A stretch of 64,000 nucleotides of DNA from Bifidobacterium simiiventris (GCF_019331715.1 NZ_JAHBBG010000001.1:372001-436000); one strand, 5' to 3'; positions 45,587 through 56,804 are shown, counted from the stretch's first letter. The notes: a model not told the origin generated them from the sequence alone. Translations and numbers: made by a program.

Positions 45587-46799
45587 TGCGCTTTTCCTCC
45601 TTGGTCGTCTTCATCAGGTCAACGAAACGGTCGAACAGATATGCGGCGTCGTGCGGGCCGGCGGCCGCCTCGGGGTGGTACTGCACGGAGAACGCGGGGA
45701 TGTCCACGCACTGCAGGCCCTCGACCACGTCGTCGTTGAGGTCGATGTGCGAGACGAGCACCTTGCCGTACTTGCCGTGCTCATACGGGGCGTCGACCGG
45801 GTCGCCGATCGGCGCGTCCACGGCGAAACCGTGGTTGTGCGCGGTGACCTCCACCTTGCCGGTGGTCAGGTCCTTGACCGGCTGGTTGATGCCGCGGTGG
45901 CCGAACTTGAGCTTGTAGGTGCCGAAGCCGAGCGCGCGGCCGAGCAGCTGGTTGCCGAAGCAGATGCCGAAGAACGGGTAGCCGGCGTCGAGCACCTTGC
46001 GCAGCAGCTCAACCTCCGGGTCGGCCTGCTCCGGGTCGCCCGGGCCGTTGGAGAAGAACACGCCGTCCGGGTTGAGGTTTTCGATCTCCTCGAAGGTGAC
46101 GGTGGACGGCACGACGTGCACGCGGCAGCCGCGTTCGGCCATGCGGTGCGGGGTCATGGCCTTGATGCCGAGGTCGACAGCTGCAACGGTGAACAGCGGC
46201 TCCTTGCCTTCGAACTCGCCGCACGGCTCGATGGTGTAGGTCTCCTTGGTGCTGACCTCGTCGTACAGGCTCAGACCCTTCATCTGCGGGGTGGCCTTGA
46301 CCTCGTCGAGCATGGATTCGACGGTGCGCGGTTTGCCGGTCGCCGCGTCGATGAGCGCGTCGCCGGAGAAGATCGCGGCGCGCATCACGCCCGCGGAACG
46401 CAGGTGACGCACCAGCTTGCGCGTGTCGATGCCGCTCAGGCCCACGATGCCCTCGCGCTTGAGATCATCGTCCAGCGAGCCGGTGGCGCGCCAGTTGCTC
46501 ACGTTCGGGCTGGGATCGCGCACAACGTAGCCGGCAACCCAGATGCGCGAGGATTCGGGATCCTCCTGGTTGATTCCGGTGTCGCCGATGTGCGGGAACG
46601 TCTGCACGACGATCTGACGGTCGTAGCTTGGGTCGGTCAGCGTCTCCTGGTAACCGGTCATGCCGGTTGCGAACACGAGCTCGCCGTGGGTAGTCCCAAG
46701 CGCACCGTAAGGCTCCCCCACATACACTTGTCCGTCCTCAAGAACAAGAACGGCTTCATCAGGGGAAAAACTCACGGCTTCGGAATCAATCTGGTTCAC
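45579..46799 (-). CDS. carA: Carbamoyl-phosphate synthase small (glutaminase) subunit
   Basis: 406 residues from GTG 46799, chosen because GAGGGGG lies 6-12 nt before it; an ATG at 46826 would put the ribosome binding site inside the gene. Class I glutamine amidotransferase with nucleophile Cys in FFGICFGNQ and the His-Glu pair in SVQYHPEA; the N-terminal CPSase domain has [15 protein letters not shown] and [13 protein letters not shown]. Supplies ammonia to CarB. Part of the minus-strand run efp, nusB, carA, carB, pyrF-gmk. Confidence 0.96.
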
Positions 46800-46892
46800 C
46801 AAAACCCCCTCAATATCTCGGGTCAACTGTCTTTCACGATAGCGGCCGGCGGGGACTCGTGGAACCCGCGCAAAGCCGCAAGTTGCACTGTT

Positions 46893-47411
46893 TTATTCGG
46901 ACTCGCCGTCTGACGGATCGCCCTGATCGGCGTCGTCTTCGTCGGCGACGATCTCGTTCGACGGGTCGTCGTCCTTGGACTGCTCGGACTGGGTGAGATT
47001 CGCGATCACCGTATCCTTGTCGGTGCAGATCGCGCTCAGCAGGCCGTGGATGAAGGCCGGCGAATCGTCGTCGCACAGAGTCTTCGCCAGACCCAGCGCC
47101 TCGTCGATGGCGACCTTGTCGGGAACCTCGTCGTTGAACAGGATCTCCCAGACGGCAATGCGCAGAATGTTACGGTCAACGACCGGCATACGCCAGACCT
47201 TCCAGCCGGTGGAATGGTCATTGAGCGTGCGGTCGATGCCGCGACGATGCTCAGCGACGCCGCGAACGACGTCGACGGCGTAATCGGGAAGCGGGGTCTG
47301 CGCGCCCGGCTCGGCGATGCGCTCAGCAAGAAGGGACAGGATGTCCTGTCCCTTCTCGTCCGCTTCGTACAACGTATTCAGAGCCCTCTTGCGGGCGGTG
47401 GAACGTGCCAT
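46893..47411 (-). CDS. nusB: Transcription antitermination factor NusB
   Basis: 172 residues. All-helical RNA-binding protein that acts with NusE on boxA of rRNA leaders. Motifs ARSTARKRALNTLYEADEKG at the start and VDRNILRIAVWEIL...DKVAIDEALGLAKTL in the second half. The C-terminal 35 residues are acidic (Asp/Glu-rich) beyond the family core. Gene order efp then nusB then carAB is common in actinobacteria. Confidence 0.95.
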   Translation of the reverse strand: MARSTARKRALNTLYEADEKGQDILSLLAERIAEPGAQTPLPDYAVDVVRGVAEHRRGIDRTLNDHSTGWKVWRMPVVDRNILRIAVWEILFNDEVPDKVAIDEALGLAKTLCDDDSPAFIHGLLSAICTDKDTVIANLTQSEQSKDDDPSNEIVADEDDADQGDPSDGESE

Positions 47412-47465
47412 GAAGCTCTCTATTCCTTTGATCTTATCGGGTCACTCGAAGATCGACGATCCGAA

Positions 47466-48032
47466 TCAGCCGTTCTCGCGGCCCAGGTAGGAACCGTCGC
47501 GGGTGTCGACCTTGACCTTCTCGCCCTCGTTGATGAACAGCGGGACCTGGATCTCGGCACCGGTCTCGACGGTGGCCGGCTTGGTGCCGGCGTTGGAGCG
47601 GTTGCCCTGCAGGCCCGGCTCGGTGTGGGTGATCGTCAGGATGACGGAGGCCGGCAGTTCGACGGACAGCGGGGTGCCGTCGTGGAAGGACACGATGCAA
47701 TCGGTGCCCTCGAGCAGGTACTTGGCCTGGTCGCCGACCAGCGACTTCGGGATGTAGATCTGATCGTAGGTGGTCATGTCCATGAAGACGAAGTTCTCGC
47801 CATCCTCGTAGGAGTACTGCAGGTTGCGGTTGTCGACGGTCTCGAACTCCATCTTCATGCCCGCGTTGAAGGTCTTGTCGACGATCTTGCCGGAGAGCAC
47901 GTTCTTGATGGTGGTGCGCACGAAGGCGGGGCCCTTGCCCGGCTTGACGTGCTGGAACTTGGTGACGGTCCACAGCTGGCCGTCGAGGTTCAGAACGGAA
48001 CCATTCTTGATGTCATTGGTAGTCTGTGCCAC
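47466..48032 (-). CDS. efp: Translation elongation factor P
   Basis: 188 residues, normal length. Three beta-barrel (KOW/OB) domains; relieves ribosome stalling at polyproline. The modification loop reads [10 protein letters not shown], with lysine at its tip (Lys33). Characteristic ending [31 protein letters not shown]. First gene of the run leading to carAB. Confidence 0.97.
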   Translation of the reverse strand: MAQTTNDIKNGSVLNLDGQLWTVTKFQHVKPGKGPAFVRTTIKNVLSGKIVDKTFNAGMKMEFETVDNRNLQYSYEDGENFVFMDMTTYDQIYIPKSLVGDQAKYLLEGTDCIVSFHDGTPLSVELPASVILTITHTEPGLQGNRSNAGTKPATVETGAEIQVPLFINEGEKVKVDTRDGSYLGRENG

Positions 48033-48137
48033 AGTTACTCACCTATTCGTTTGATTGAATGTGCGTGAAGCTGAAAATTAGCCTTGGCTATTATGCCATA
48101 CCGCCTATACAGGCGTTTTCGCCTCGCTCCCAATATA

Positions 48138-48177
48138 AGGAAACCCCCTGAACCGGTTGAGGTTCAGGGGGTTTCCT
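48138..48177. terminator. Strong terminator downstream of tuf
   Basis: AGGAAACCCCCTGAAC pairs perfectly with GTTCAGGGGGTTTCCT (16 bp) around an 8-nt loop. On the minus strand it ends the str operon, before the efp promoter region. Confidence 0.9.
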
Positions 48178-48219
48178 AGAACGCTAGTTCAAGCGTGTCT
48201 CGATACTCTCTGATGGAAA

Positions 48220-49419
<1,200 letters not shown>

Positions 49420-49482
49420 TACTTTTGTCCTCCTGGACGTCTCGTGTAGGATTCCCCAGGCTCGTGGCCCGGGCCTCGCTAC

Positions 49483-49511
49483 AGTTTACTGGGTTTCTGG
49501 GTTATGTGCCA
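49483..49511 (-). promoter_or_regulatory. Probable tuf promoter
   Basis: On the minus strand: -35 TGGCAC (49511-49506), 17-nt spacer, -10 TAAACT (49488-49483), about 64 nt before the tuf start codon. Confidence 0.5.
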
Positions 49512-49527
49512 CTTTGGAGCCAGAACC

Positions 49528-49559
49528 CAGTCAGCGCTACACGATATTAGCGCTGACTG
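49528..49559 (-). terminator. Hairpin between fusA and tuf
   Basis: CAGTCAGCGCT pairs perfectly with AGCGCTGACTG around a 10-nt loop. No T-run; probably a processing or attenuation point. Confidence 0.6.
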
Positions 49560-49592
49560 GAGACACTGTCACGCCAAAGCGCACAGCGCGTG

Positions 49593-51722
49593 TCACTCGC
49601 CGCGCTGGGCCTTGATGATCTCGTCCGAGACCGACTTCGGGACCTCGGCGTAGGAGTCCATCTGCATGGTGAACATGGCGCGGCCCTGGGTCTTGGAACG
49701 CAGATCGCCGATGTAGCCGAACATCTCGGACAGCGGGACCTTGGCGTCGATGACCTTGACGCCGGTGGCGTCGGTCATGGACTGGATGTTGCCACGACGC
49801 TGGTTCAGATCGCCGATGACATCGCCCATGTACTCTTCCGGCGTACGGACTTCCACAGCCATGATCGGCTCGAGGATGACCGGCTTGGCCTTCGGGGCGG
49901 CTTCCTTGAACGCCATGGAACCGGCGATCTTGAAGGCCATTTCCGAGGAATCGACCGGGTGCATCTGGCCGTCGTACACGGTGGCCTTGACACCCACGAC
50001 CGGGAAGCCGGCGAGCACACCGGACTCCATGGCTTCCTTGACACCGGCCTCGATGGGTCCGATGAACTCGGCGGAGATGTGACCGCCGGTGACCTCGTTG
50101 ACGAACTCGAACGTCTCGCCGGCCTCGGTGTCGAGCGGCTCGAAGTTCATGAACACCTTCGCGAACTGGCCGGAACCACCGGTCTGCTTCTTGTGGGTGT
50201 ACACTTCGTTCATCACGGCCTTGCGGATGGTCTCGCGGTACGCGACCTGCGGCTTGCCGACGTTGCACTCGACCTTGAACTCGCGACGCATACGGTCGAC
50301 GATGATGTCGAGCTGGAGCTCGCCCATACCCGCGATCAGGGTCTGGCCGGACTCTTCGTCGGTGGTGACCTGGAAGGTCGGATCCTCGTCGGAGAGCTTC
50401 GCGAGGGCGATGCCCATCTTCTCCTGGTCGGCCTTGGTCTTCGGCTCCACGGCCACCTGGATGACCGGGTCCGGGAAGGTCATGGACTCGAGGGAGATCG
50501 GGGCGGACTCGGCGCACAGGGTGTCACCGGTGGACACGTTCTTCAGACCGACGAACGTGTAGATGTTGCCGGCTTCGGCGGCGTCGACCGGGTTCTCCTT
50601 GTCGGCGTGCATCTGGAAGATCTTGCCGATGCGCTCCTTCTTGCCCTTCGTGGAGTCGAGCACGTTGTCGCCCGGCTTGACGGCGCCGGAGTAGACGCGC
50701 ACGAACACGAGCTTGCCGTAGAACGGGTGCGTGGAGATCTTGAAGACGAGGGCCGCGAACGGATCGGAGGTCAGCGGCTTGCGGTCGATTTCGACGGATT
50801 CGTCGCCCGGCTTGAAGCCCTTGATGGACGGCACATCCTCCGGGGACGGCAGGTAGTCGATGACCGCGTCCAGCATCGGCTGAACGCCCTTGTCCTTGAA
50901 CGCGGAACCGCACAGCACCGGGTAGGCGCGACGCTCGATGGTGAGCTGGCGGATGCCCGCACGCAGCTCCTCCTCGGTCAGCTCGCCGGCCTCGAGGTAC
51001 TTCTCGGTCAGTTCGTCGCTGGCCTCGGCCACGTCGTCCATGAGCTGAGCACGGTACTCCTCGGCGCGATCCTGCAGATCGGCCGGGATGTCGACGGTGT
51101 CGTACTGGGCGCCCATGTTGTCCTTGACGTCGTTCCAGACGTAGGCCTTCATGCGGACCAGGTCGACAACGCCGGCGAAGTCGTTCTCAGCGCCGATCGG
51201 CAGCTGGACGACGAGCGGCTTGGCGCCGAGCTTCTCCTTAATGGTGTTCACCGAGTAGTAGAAGTCCGCACCCAGCTTGTCCATCTTGTTGATGAAGCAG
51301 ATACGCGGGACGCCGTACTTGTCGGCCTGACGCCACACGGTCTCGGACTGCGGCTCCACGCCTTCCTTGCCGTCGAAGACGGCGACGGCACCATCGAGGA
51401 CGCGCAGGGAGCGCTCCACCTCGGCCGTGAAGTCCACGTGGCCCGGGGTGTCGATGATGTTGATCTGGAACTTGTCCTTGGTGTCGTGCGTCTGGCGGTT
51501 CCAGAAGCAGGTGGTGGCGGCGGACTGGATGGTGATGCCGCGCTCCTGCTCCTGAGCCATGAAGTCCATCGTCGCAGCGCCATCGTGCACTTCGCCGATC
51601 TTGTAGCTCTTGCCGGTGTAGTACAGGATACGCTCGGTGGTGGTGGTCTTACCGGCATCGATGTGAGCCATGATGCCGATGTTGCGGATCATGTGCAGAT
51701 CCGAAAGCACGTCAAGTGCCAT
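49593..51722 (-). CDS. fusA: Elongation factor G
   Basis: 709 residues. Translocase GTPase. G1 AHIDAGKT (19-26), [28 protein letters not shown], then domains II-V including [14 protein letters not shown] and the C-terminal [19 protein letters not shown]. Third gene of rpsL-rpsG-fusA-tuf, 30 nt after rpsG. Confidence 0.99.
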   Translation of the reverse strand: MALDVLSDLHMIRNIGIMAHIDAGKTTTTERILYYTGKSYKIGEVHDGAATMDFMAQEQERGITIQSAATTCFWNRQTHDTKDKFQINIIDTPGHVDFTAEVERSLRVLDGAVAVFDGKEGVEPQSETVWRQADKYGVPRICFINKMDKLGADFYYSVNTIKEKLGAKPLVVQLPIGAENDFAGVVDLVRMKAYVWNDVKDNMGAQYDTVDIPADLQDRAEEYRAQLMDDVAEASDELTEKYLEAGELTEEELRAGIRQLTIERRAYPVLCGSAFKDKGVQPMLDAVIDYLPSPEDVPSIKGFKPGDESVEIDRKPLTSDPFAALVFKISTHPFYGKLVFVRVYSGAVKPGDNVLDSTKGKKERIGKIFQMHADKENPVDAAEAGNIYTFVGLKNVSTGDTLCAESAPISLESMTFPDPVIQVAVEPKTKADQEKMGIALAKLSDEDPTFQVTTDEESGQTLIAGMGELQLDIIVDRMRREFKVECNVGKPQVAYRETIRKAVMNEVYTHKKQTGGSGQFAKVFMNFEPLDTEAGETFEFVNEVTGGHISAEFIGPIEAGVKEAMESGVLAGFPVVGVKATVYDGQMHPVDSSEMAFKIAGSMAFKEAAPKAKPVILEPIMAVEVRTPEEYMGDVIGDLNQRRGNIQSMTDATGVKVIDAKVPLSEMFGYIGDLRSKTQGRAMFTMQMDSYAEVPKSVSDEIIKAQRGE

Positions 51723-51752
51723 TGCTTTTCCTTAGCTCTCGTTCGGAAGAAA

Positions 51753-52223
51753 TTACCAGCGGTAGTGAGCGAAGGCCTTGTTGGCCTCTGCCATCTTATG
51801 AGTATCCTCGCGGCGCTTGACAGAAGCACCGAGGCCGTTGGAGGCGTCGAGGATCTCGTTGGCGAGACGCTCAGCCATGGTCTTCTCGCGGCGGGCGCGG
51901 GAGAAGTCGGTCAGCCAGCGCAGGGACAGCGTGTTGGCGCGGTTCGGCTTGACCTCGACCGGGACCTGGTAGGTGGCGCCACCGACGCGGCGGGAACGCA
52001 CCTCGAGGGACGGGCGGATGTTGTCCAGCGCGCGCTTGAGAACGGCGACCGGCTCCTGGTCGGTCTTCTCCTTGATCATATCGAGCGCGGAGTAGACGAT
52101 GTCCTCGGCGATCGACTTCTTGCCGTCGAGCAGGATCTTGTTGATGAGCTGGGCCACGACGGTCGAACCGTAGATCGGATCGGGCAGCAGCTGGTGCTTC
52201 TTAGCAGGTCCTTTACGTGACAT
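51753..52223 (-). CDS. rpsG: 30S ribosomal protein S7
   Basis: 156 residues, the standard length. [19 protein letters not shown] at the start, [16 protein letters not shown] in the middle, and [22 protein letters not shown] at the end. Binds the 3' domain of 16S rRNA. Only 5 nt after the rpsL stop. Confidence 0.99.
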   Translation of the reverse strand: MSRKGPAKKHQLLPDPIYGSTVVAQLINKILLDGKKSIAEDIVYSALDMIKEKTDQEPVAVLKRALDNIRPSLEVRSRRVGGATYQVPVEVKPNRANTLSLRWLTDFSRARREKTMAERLANEILDASNGLGASVKRREDTHKMAEANKAFAHYRW

Positions 52224-52228
52224 ATCTC

Positions 52229-52600
52229 TTACTTCGCCTTCTTTGCTCCGTACAGGGAACGACCCTGCTTGCGGTCCTTGACACCCTGGGTATCGAGCGC
52301 GCCACGCACGATGTGGTAACGCACACCCGGCAGATCCTTCACACGGCCGCCGCGCACGAGCACGATGGAGTGCTCCTGCAGGTTGTGGCCCTCGCCCGGG
52401 ATGTAGGCGGTGACTTCGATGCCCGAGGACAGGCGCACACGAGCGACCTTACGCAGAGCCGAGTTCGGCTTCTTCGGGGTGGTGGTGTAGACACGGGTGC
52501 ACACGCCGCGACGCAGCGGGCTGCCCTTGAGCGCCAAAGTCTTCGACTTCTTCGGCTTCGGCGAACGTCCCTTGCGGACGAGCTGTTCAATAGTAGGCAA
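52229..52600 (-). CDS. rpsL: 30S ribosomal protein S12
   Basis: 123 residues, standard length. [10 protein letters not shown] at the start, [18 protein letters not shown] and the decoding-centre loop EGHNLQEHS...[13 protein letters not shown]. The two lysines linked to streptomycin resistance (TPKKPNS and GRVKDLPG) are wild type. First gene of the str operon. Confidence 0.99.
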   Translation of the reverse strand: MPTIEQLVRKGRSPKPKKSKTLALKGSPLRRGVCTRVYTTTPKKPNSALRKVARVRLSSGIEVTAYIPGEGHNLQEHSIVLVRGGRVKDLPGVRYHIVRGALDTQGVKDRKQGRSLYGAKKAK

Positions 52601-52659
52601 CTTGAATTCTCCGATTCAGTGGTTTCTTTGTCTTCGTGCAGCCGCCGCACTGCGTCCAC

Positions 52660-52689
52660 ACTTTGCCCACTGATCGCAAGATCGGTCAA
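52660..52689 (-). promoter_or_regulatory. Possible str operon promoter
   Basis: On the minus strand TTGACC (52689-52684), an 18-nt spacer and CAAAGT (52665-52660), about 60 nt before rpsL. The -10 is weak. Confidence 0.3.
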
Positions 52690-52962
52690 AGATAGCCACA
52701 GTCCACCGGCCCGATGGCCCGATCCTCTTTCACAGTCCGCATTACTGCGCGCGATCCATTCGATTCACGGGATATCCCAACCCGCATACCTGTTACATAA
52801 GGCATGCCGTTGGCACACACGAATTACTATGATACGCCACCGCCGGACAAACGACACACCTTCCGCGATCCACCTCCCGCCGCACTTTTTTCTCACATCC
52901 TTCCGGTCATCCTCTCTCACCCCTTCCGGTCACTCCTCTCTCACTCTCTCCCGGCCGCCCAT

Positions 52963-53307
52963 CCCGGGCTTACGGCCGGTTAAAGGATCACTCCCGACCG
53001 TAAGCCCGGGAACCAAGCCCCTGTCATCCCTGCCCTTCCGGCCATGCCCCTGTACCCTCTCCCGGGCATACGGCCGGTTATGCGCGCCAAACCGACCGTA
53101 AGCCCGGGAACCAAGCCACCCCTCCCCGGGCATACGGCCGTTACACGCCCTTAAACCGGCCGTATGCCCGGAACCAACACACTGCTCCCGGGCTTACGGC
53201 CGTTTCCGGATGCCAAACCGGCATTATGCCCGGGAACAACCGTCGGAACGGGCATTCACCCCGGGCATACGGCCGGCCATGCGCCTCAAAACGGCCGTAT
53301 GCCCGGG
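52963..53307. repeat. Array of five 48-bp palindromic units
   Basis: Units at 52963-53010, 53061-53108, 53125-53171, 53187-53234 and 53260-53307. Each begins CCCGGGC(T/A)TACGGCCG and ends with the near-complement CCGTA(A/T)GCCCGGG, usually followed by GAACCAA. The loops (about 16-20 nt) differ in sequence while length is kept at 47-48 bp, so the arms are conserved or homogenised. This lies in the 1.36 kb gap 52601-53960, where I find no convincing protein gene. A DNA- or RNA-level role (protein-binding cluster, REP-like element) is likely. Confidence 0.9.
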
Positions 53308-53448
53308 AGCAGCGCCGATCATCGGGACTGCCCCGGGGCCGCGCGTTTTGGAAAGTCGGATGCGGCATGCGCACGACGCAGGTTGAGCACCGACAACACG
53401 CACGGATAAGACCCACGTTTTGTCTATTAACCCAGCACGCCGGAAAAA

Positions 53449-53483
53449 CGGCGGCCCGTACGGATCATCCGTACGGGCCGCCG
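53449..53483 (-). terminator. Perfect intrinsic terminator on the minus strand
   Basis: CGGCGGCCCGTACGG pairs perfectly with CCGTACGGGCCGCCG; on the minus strand it is followed by TTTTTCC. It implies a minus-strand transcript coming from 53500-53720, where no protein gene is evident. Confidence 0.75.
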
Positions 53484-53503
53484 CCGAAAGGAGGTGTTCG
53501 GTT

Positions 53504-53632
53504 ATGTCTCTCCGCGCCGCCTTGCGCGGAACCATCGTTGTTGGACTGCAATGTTCTCAAACTGACAATGGGGTTCTGCGGCCCGGCTCTCACCGTACTT
53601 CCTTGCCGCTTTCTTTATGTTCTGTTTTCTGA
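53504..53632 (+). CDS. Possible 42-residue small protein (uncertain)
   Basis: An ATG at 53504 lies 9 nt after a perfect AAAGGAGGTG ribosome-binding sequence and opens 42 codons beginning MSLRAALRG and ending LPLSLCSVF. There is no recognised domain. The same bases on the other strand read CACCTCCTTTCG, next to a minus-strand terminator, so the ribosome-binding-like sequence could be coincidence. Confidence 0.2.
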   Translation: MSLRAALRGTIVVGLQCSQTDNGVLRPGSHRTSLPLSLCSVF

Positions 53633-53888
53633 AGGCGTTGCGCATGGTTCTCACAACCGCGGCGCTTCGTTGCAACCTGCAGGATTCCCGGCTGGCTCGC
53701 AACTCCGGCCTTCGCTTGTCAGTATACTCTTCCCATCGCACATGACACACGGTTTTTCGTCATCAGAAAGCCAATGTTTCCAAGTGTTTGAAGCACTCCG
53801 AAAAACATCACAACATCGAACATGCCGTCCGGATTCCACGAACGGAACCGAACATTCGATCAGCCTCGCAAAACCGCGACACGCCGAA

Positions 53889-53917
53889 TTGGCGTACGGC
53901 GGGAATCCGTGTATAGT
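53889..53917 (+). promoter_or_regulatory. Promoter of tRNA-His
   Basis: -35 TTGGCG (53889-53894), 17-nt spacer, -10 TATAGT (53912-53917), about 45 nt before the tRNA. Confidence 0.7.
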
Positions 53918-53960
53918 ATCCATCTGTTGTCTGAATCCAGTCCGCTGGAGACAGCCACAT

Positions 53961-54037
53961 GGTGGATATAGCTCAGTTGGTAGAGCATCTGATTGTGGTT
54001 CAGAAGGTCGCGCGTTCGAGCCGCGTTATCCACCCCA
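53961..54037 (+). tRNA. tRNA-His (anticodon GTG)
   Basis: Acceptor GTGGATA/TATCCAC, D-arm GCTCAGTTGGTAGAGC, anticodon stem TCTGA/TCAGA with loop TTGTGGT, T-arm with GTTCGAGC. The extra G at 53961 matches the histidine-specific G-1 opposite discriminator C, and CCA is encoded (54035-54037). Confidence 0.96.
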
Positions 54038-54041
54038 TCAC

Positions 54042-54068
54042 AACCCGGAACCTAGGTTCCGGGTTTTT
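54042..54068 (+). terminator. Terminator after tRNA-His
   Basis: AACCCGGAACC pairs perfectly with GGTTCCGGGTT and is followed by TTT. Confidence 0.9.
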
Positions 54069-54221
54069 GCGTTTTCGGCTGCGCCGCCCGGACGGCGCAG
54101 CCGGATCAGGCCATCGCGATCCATCACAGACTGCCGTGCGCCGGCGGTAAACTCGAGTCCGTCATCACGTACCCGACCATGCGGACCGCATCGCATACGG
54201 CCCGCATTACAAGGAGCCGAC

Positions 54222-55259
54222 ATGCTGTCCTTCGAAAACGACTATTCCTGCGGGGCAACCCCCGAAATCCTCGACCGCCTTGCGGTCATCAACGCCACGC
54301 AGTTCCCCGGCTACGGCACCGATCAGCTATGCGAATCCGCCAAGAACAAGATCCGCGAGGCCTGCGCCGCACCCGACGCCGACGTGTGGTTCCTCGTCGG
54401 CGGCACGCAGACCAACCAAACCGTCATCGATTCGATCACCCCGCAGTACGCGGGTGTCGTCGCCGCGGCCAGTGGCCACGTGAACGTCCACGAAGCCGGC
54501 GCGATCGAGGCGACCGGTCACAAGGTGCTCACGCTCCCCCACCATAACGGCAAGATCGACGCCGACGAACTCGACCGGTACTGCGCCACGTTCTACGCCG
54601 ACGGCAACTACGAGCACATGGTATTCCCGGGCTCCGTCTATATTTCACAGGCCACCGAATACGGCACGCTGTACACCAAGGCCGAACTCGAACGCATCGC
54701 CGAAGTCACGCACCGGTACGACATGCCGCTGTTCGTGGACGGCGCGCGTCTCGGCTACGCGCTGACCGCCACCGGCAATGACGTGACGCTTGAGGACCTC
54801 GCCCGCATCGCCGACGTGTTCTATATCGGCGGCACCAAGGTGGGCGCGCTGTTCGGTGAAGCGGTCGTGTTCACCCATCACGGCAAGTTCAGCGATACGC
54901 CGAAGCATTTCTTGACGCTCGTCAAGCAGCACGGTGCGCTGCTGGCCAAGGGATGGCTGCTGGGAGTTCAGTTCGACACGCTGTTCACCGACAATCTGTA
55001 CTGCCGCATCGCCCGCCGCGCGAATGAGGCGGCCGACCGCATCCGCGCCGTGCTGCGTGACAAGGGCTATACGCTCACTTTCGACGCGCCGACGAACCAG
55101 ATCTTCATCACCCTCGACGAGCCGACCCGCGTCCGGCTGGAGGCCGGCGTGCGTCTTGGCTTCATGGAACAGGCCGACGAGTCGCATACGGTGATGCGTA
55201 TCTGCACCGGTTGGGCCACCACCGACAACCAAGTCGAAGAACTGATCGCGCTGTTGTAA
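54222..55259 (+). CDS. Low-specificity L-threonine aldolase-like PLP enzyme
   Basis: 345 residues from ATG 54222, with AAGGAG 5 nt upstream; the frame is open far upstream through the palindrome array but without coding character. Fold-type I PLP enzyme that splits threonine or related beta-hydroxy amino acids to glycine and an aldehyde. Motifs FENDYSCGATPEIL, VGGTQTNQ, the PLP-binding Asp in LFVDGARLG, and the Schiff-base lysine in YIGGTKVGALFGE. Stands alone after tRNA-His. Confidence 0.9.
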   Translation: MLSFENDYSCGATPEILDRLAVINATQFPGYGTDQLCESAKNKIREACAAPDADVWFLVGGTQTNQTVIDSITPQYAGVVAAASGHVNVHEAGAIEATGHKVLTLPHHNGKIDADELDRYCATFYADGNYEHMVFPGSVYISQATEYGTLYTKAELERIAEVTHRYDMPLFVDGARLGYALTATGNDVTLEDLARIADVFYIGGTKVGALFGEAVVFTHHGKFSDTPKHFLTLVKQHGALLAKGWLLGVQFDTLFTDNLYCRIARRANEAADRIRAVLRDKGYTLTFDAPTNQIFITLDEPTRVRLEAGVRLGFMEQADESHTVMRICTGWATTDNQVEELIALL

Positions 55260-55272
55260 CGGCGCGATGGCG

Positions 55273-55476
55273 AGGTCTTTCTGCAAACCTTGAGGCAGAT
55301 TCCAATCGCCGCACAGGTCTTTCCGCAAACCTTGAGGCAGATGTGCCGGCTCACACGACCCCAAACCGTCCCGGATGGGCCGAATCCGGAGTCTTGCATG
55401 ACGGGCATCTGCCTCAAAGTCTGCGGAAAGACCTCGTCAATCGTTGGAATCTGCCTCAGTGTTTACAGAAAGGTCC
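55273..55476. repeat. Nested inverted repeat A-B...B'-A'
   Basis: Two related 33-bp units, AGGTCTTTCTGCAAACCTTG... (55273) and AGGTCTTTCCGCAAACCTTG... (55315), are followed by their inverted counterparts in mirror order (55403-55434 and 55444-55476). The whole 204-bp gap between the aldolase and glycosyltransferase genes could fold as a large cruciform or double hairpin; both genes end here (convergent), so termination is one possible role. Confidence 0.85.
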
Positions 55477-55552
55477 AAACGAACGGATAAAAGCATGCAT
55501 ATCGGTCCGGAATACGGATCCGATGTGCATGCTCACCGCCGTAAGCTAACCG

Positions 55553-56746
55553 TCAGGCGGCGTCCGCGATCGCCTCGCGTTCCATGTCCACGAACTTCGC
55601 CACGGACGCCTCCACCGAATAATGCTCCTTCATGTGTTCGGCGTAGCGTGCGCCCCATTCGGCGAGTTCCGTTGGATGGTCGATCCACCAGTCGATGCGT
55701 TGCGCGAGTGCGGCCACGTCGCGCACCGGGAACAGGGATTCGTTTAGCAATGCGAATTGGCCGGCCGCGCTCAGTTCGGACGAGGCGATCACCGGCACGA
55801 GCCCCGAGGCCATGCCTTCGATCACGCTCAACGATTCGATGTCCACGATCGAGGGATGCACGAACAGATCGCATGAACGCAGCAGCGCCGGCATCTCGTC
55901 GTTCTTGTGGAATCCGATTGAGGCCGGTCTTCCCAGCAGCATCTTCGCGCGGAACCGCAGGTAGCGCTGCAACGGTCCGGTGCCGCAGATCGTCAGCTCG
56001 ATGTCCCTGGCATGACGGCATCGCGCGATCGCTTTGATGAGCGTGATGTGGTCCTTCTCGTGCGTGAGTCGGCCGGATGCGACGATACGGAACGGCACGG
56101 GCACGGATCCGCCGGCGGAGCGTTGCCGTTTCGGCGTGAACCGGGCGGTGTAGCCATTCGAGATCACATGCAGTTTGGCCTTGTATCCATGCGCACGCAG
56201 CTGGCCCGCGATCATTTCGGTCGGCGCATGGATATGGCCGATGCCGCCGTACAGCCACGCCTTGAACAGCCAGTACAGGAAATTCGAGATGCCCGGCACG
56301 TATTTGAGCGGTCCGGCGGAATAGGTGACGTTCTCCGGCTGCAGGTGGAATCCTGCGGTGACCGGGATGCCCATCGCCCGCGCGGCACGGGCGGCGTGGC
56401 GGCCGAAGCGGAACGGCAGGTAGATGTGCACGACGTCGGCGCCTCGGAAGGCGGTGCGGAACAGGGTCTCGCTCGGCTCGGCGAACTGCATCTGCTGCTT
56501 CGCGGCGACCCACGAGACGAGCGGCACGCGGCTCACCCGCGCCGGATACTCGGGGGCGCCGATACCGACGAGCCGTACATGATGGCCCTGACGTTCAAGT
56601 TCGTGCGCGTATTGCAGGGCCGAGTTGGACGTGCCGTTGCCCTTGTTGCCGATCGTGTCCATGACGAGCACGATGGTCAGCGGACGGTCGATCCGCGGCT
56701 GTTCCGTTTCGACGGCCTTGTCGTCGTTATCCCGGTCATCAAGCAT
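55553..56746 (-). CDS. GT4-family glycosyltransferase
   Basis: 397 residues. GT-B fold: an N-terminal half with VLVMDTIGNKGNGTSNSALQ and ADVVHIYLPF, and a C-terminal half with VASGRLTHEKDHITLI, LTICGTGPLQ, VHPSIVDIESLSVIEGMASGL (the donor-binding E-x7-E region). GT4 enzymes transfer sugars to lipids, glycans or small molecules. The first 20 residues are charged and non-conserved. Divergent from purT (58-nt gap). Acceptor and donor unknown. Confidence 0.88.
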   Translation of the reverse strand: MLDDRDNDDKAVETEQPRIDRPLTIVLVMDTIGNKGNGTSNSALQYAHELERQGHHVRLVGIGAPEYPARVSRVPLVSWVAAKQQMQFAEPSETLFRTAFRGADVVHIYLPFRFGRHAARAARAMGIPVTAGFHLQPENVTYSAGPLKYVPGISNFLYWLFKAWLYGGIGHIHAPTEMIAGQLRAHGYKAKLHVISNGYTARFTPKRQRSAGGSVPVPFRIVASGRLTHEKDHITLIKAIARCRHARDIELTICGTGPLQRYLRFRAKMLLGRPASIGFHKNDEMPALLRSCDLFVHPSIVDIESLSVIEGMASGLVPVIASSELSAAGQFALLNESLFPVRDVAALAQRIDWWIDHPTELAEWGARYAEHMKEHYSVEASVAKFVDMEREAIADAA

Positions 56747-56804
56747 TGCTCCATACTATCGCCGCCGCAGACCGCATCCGGCATGGACGGCAGTGCATGG
56801 CACA

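Noticed and set aside
52963..53307. CRISPR array interpretation of the repeats
   Set aside because: The units are palindromes with unequal spacing (98, 64, 62 and 73 nt between starts) and lack direct repeats with uniform unique spacers or cas genes.
53226..54221. 332-codon upstream extension of the threonine aldolase gene
   Set aside because: It passes through palindromes and the tRNA-His gene; the enzyme starts at 54222 with a good ribosome binding site.
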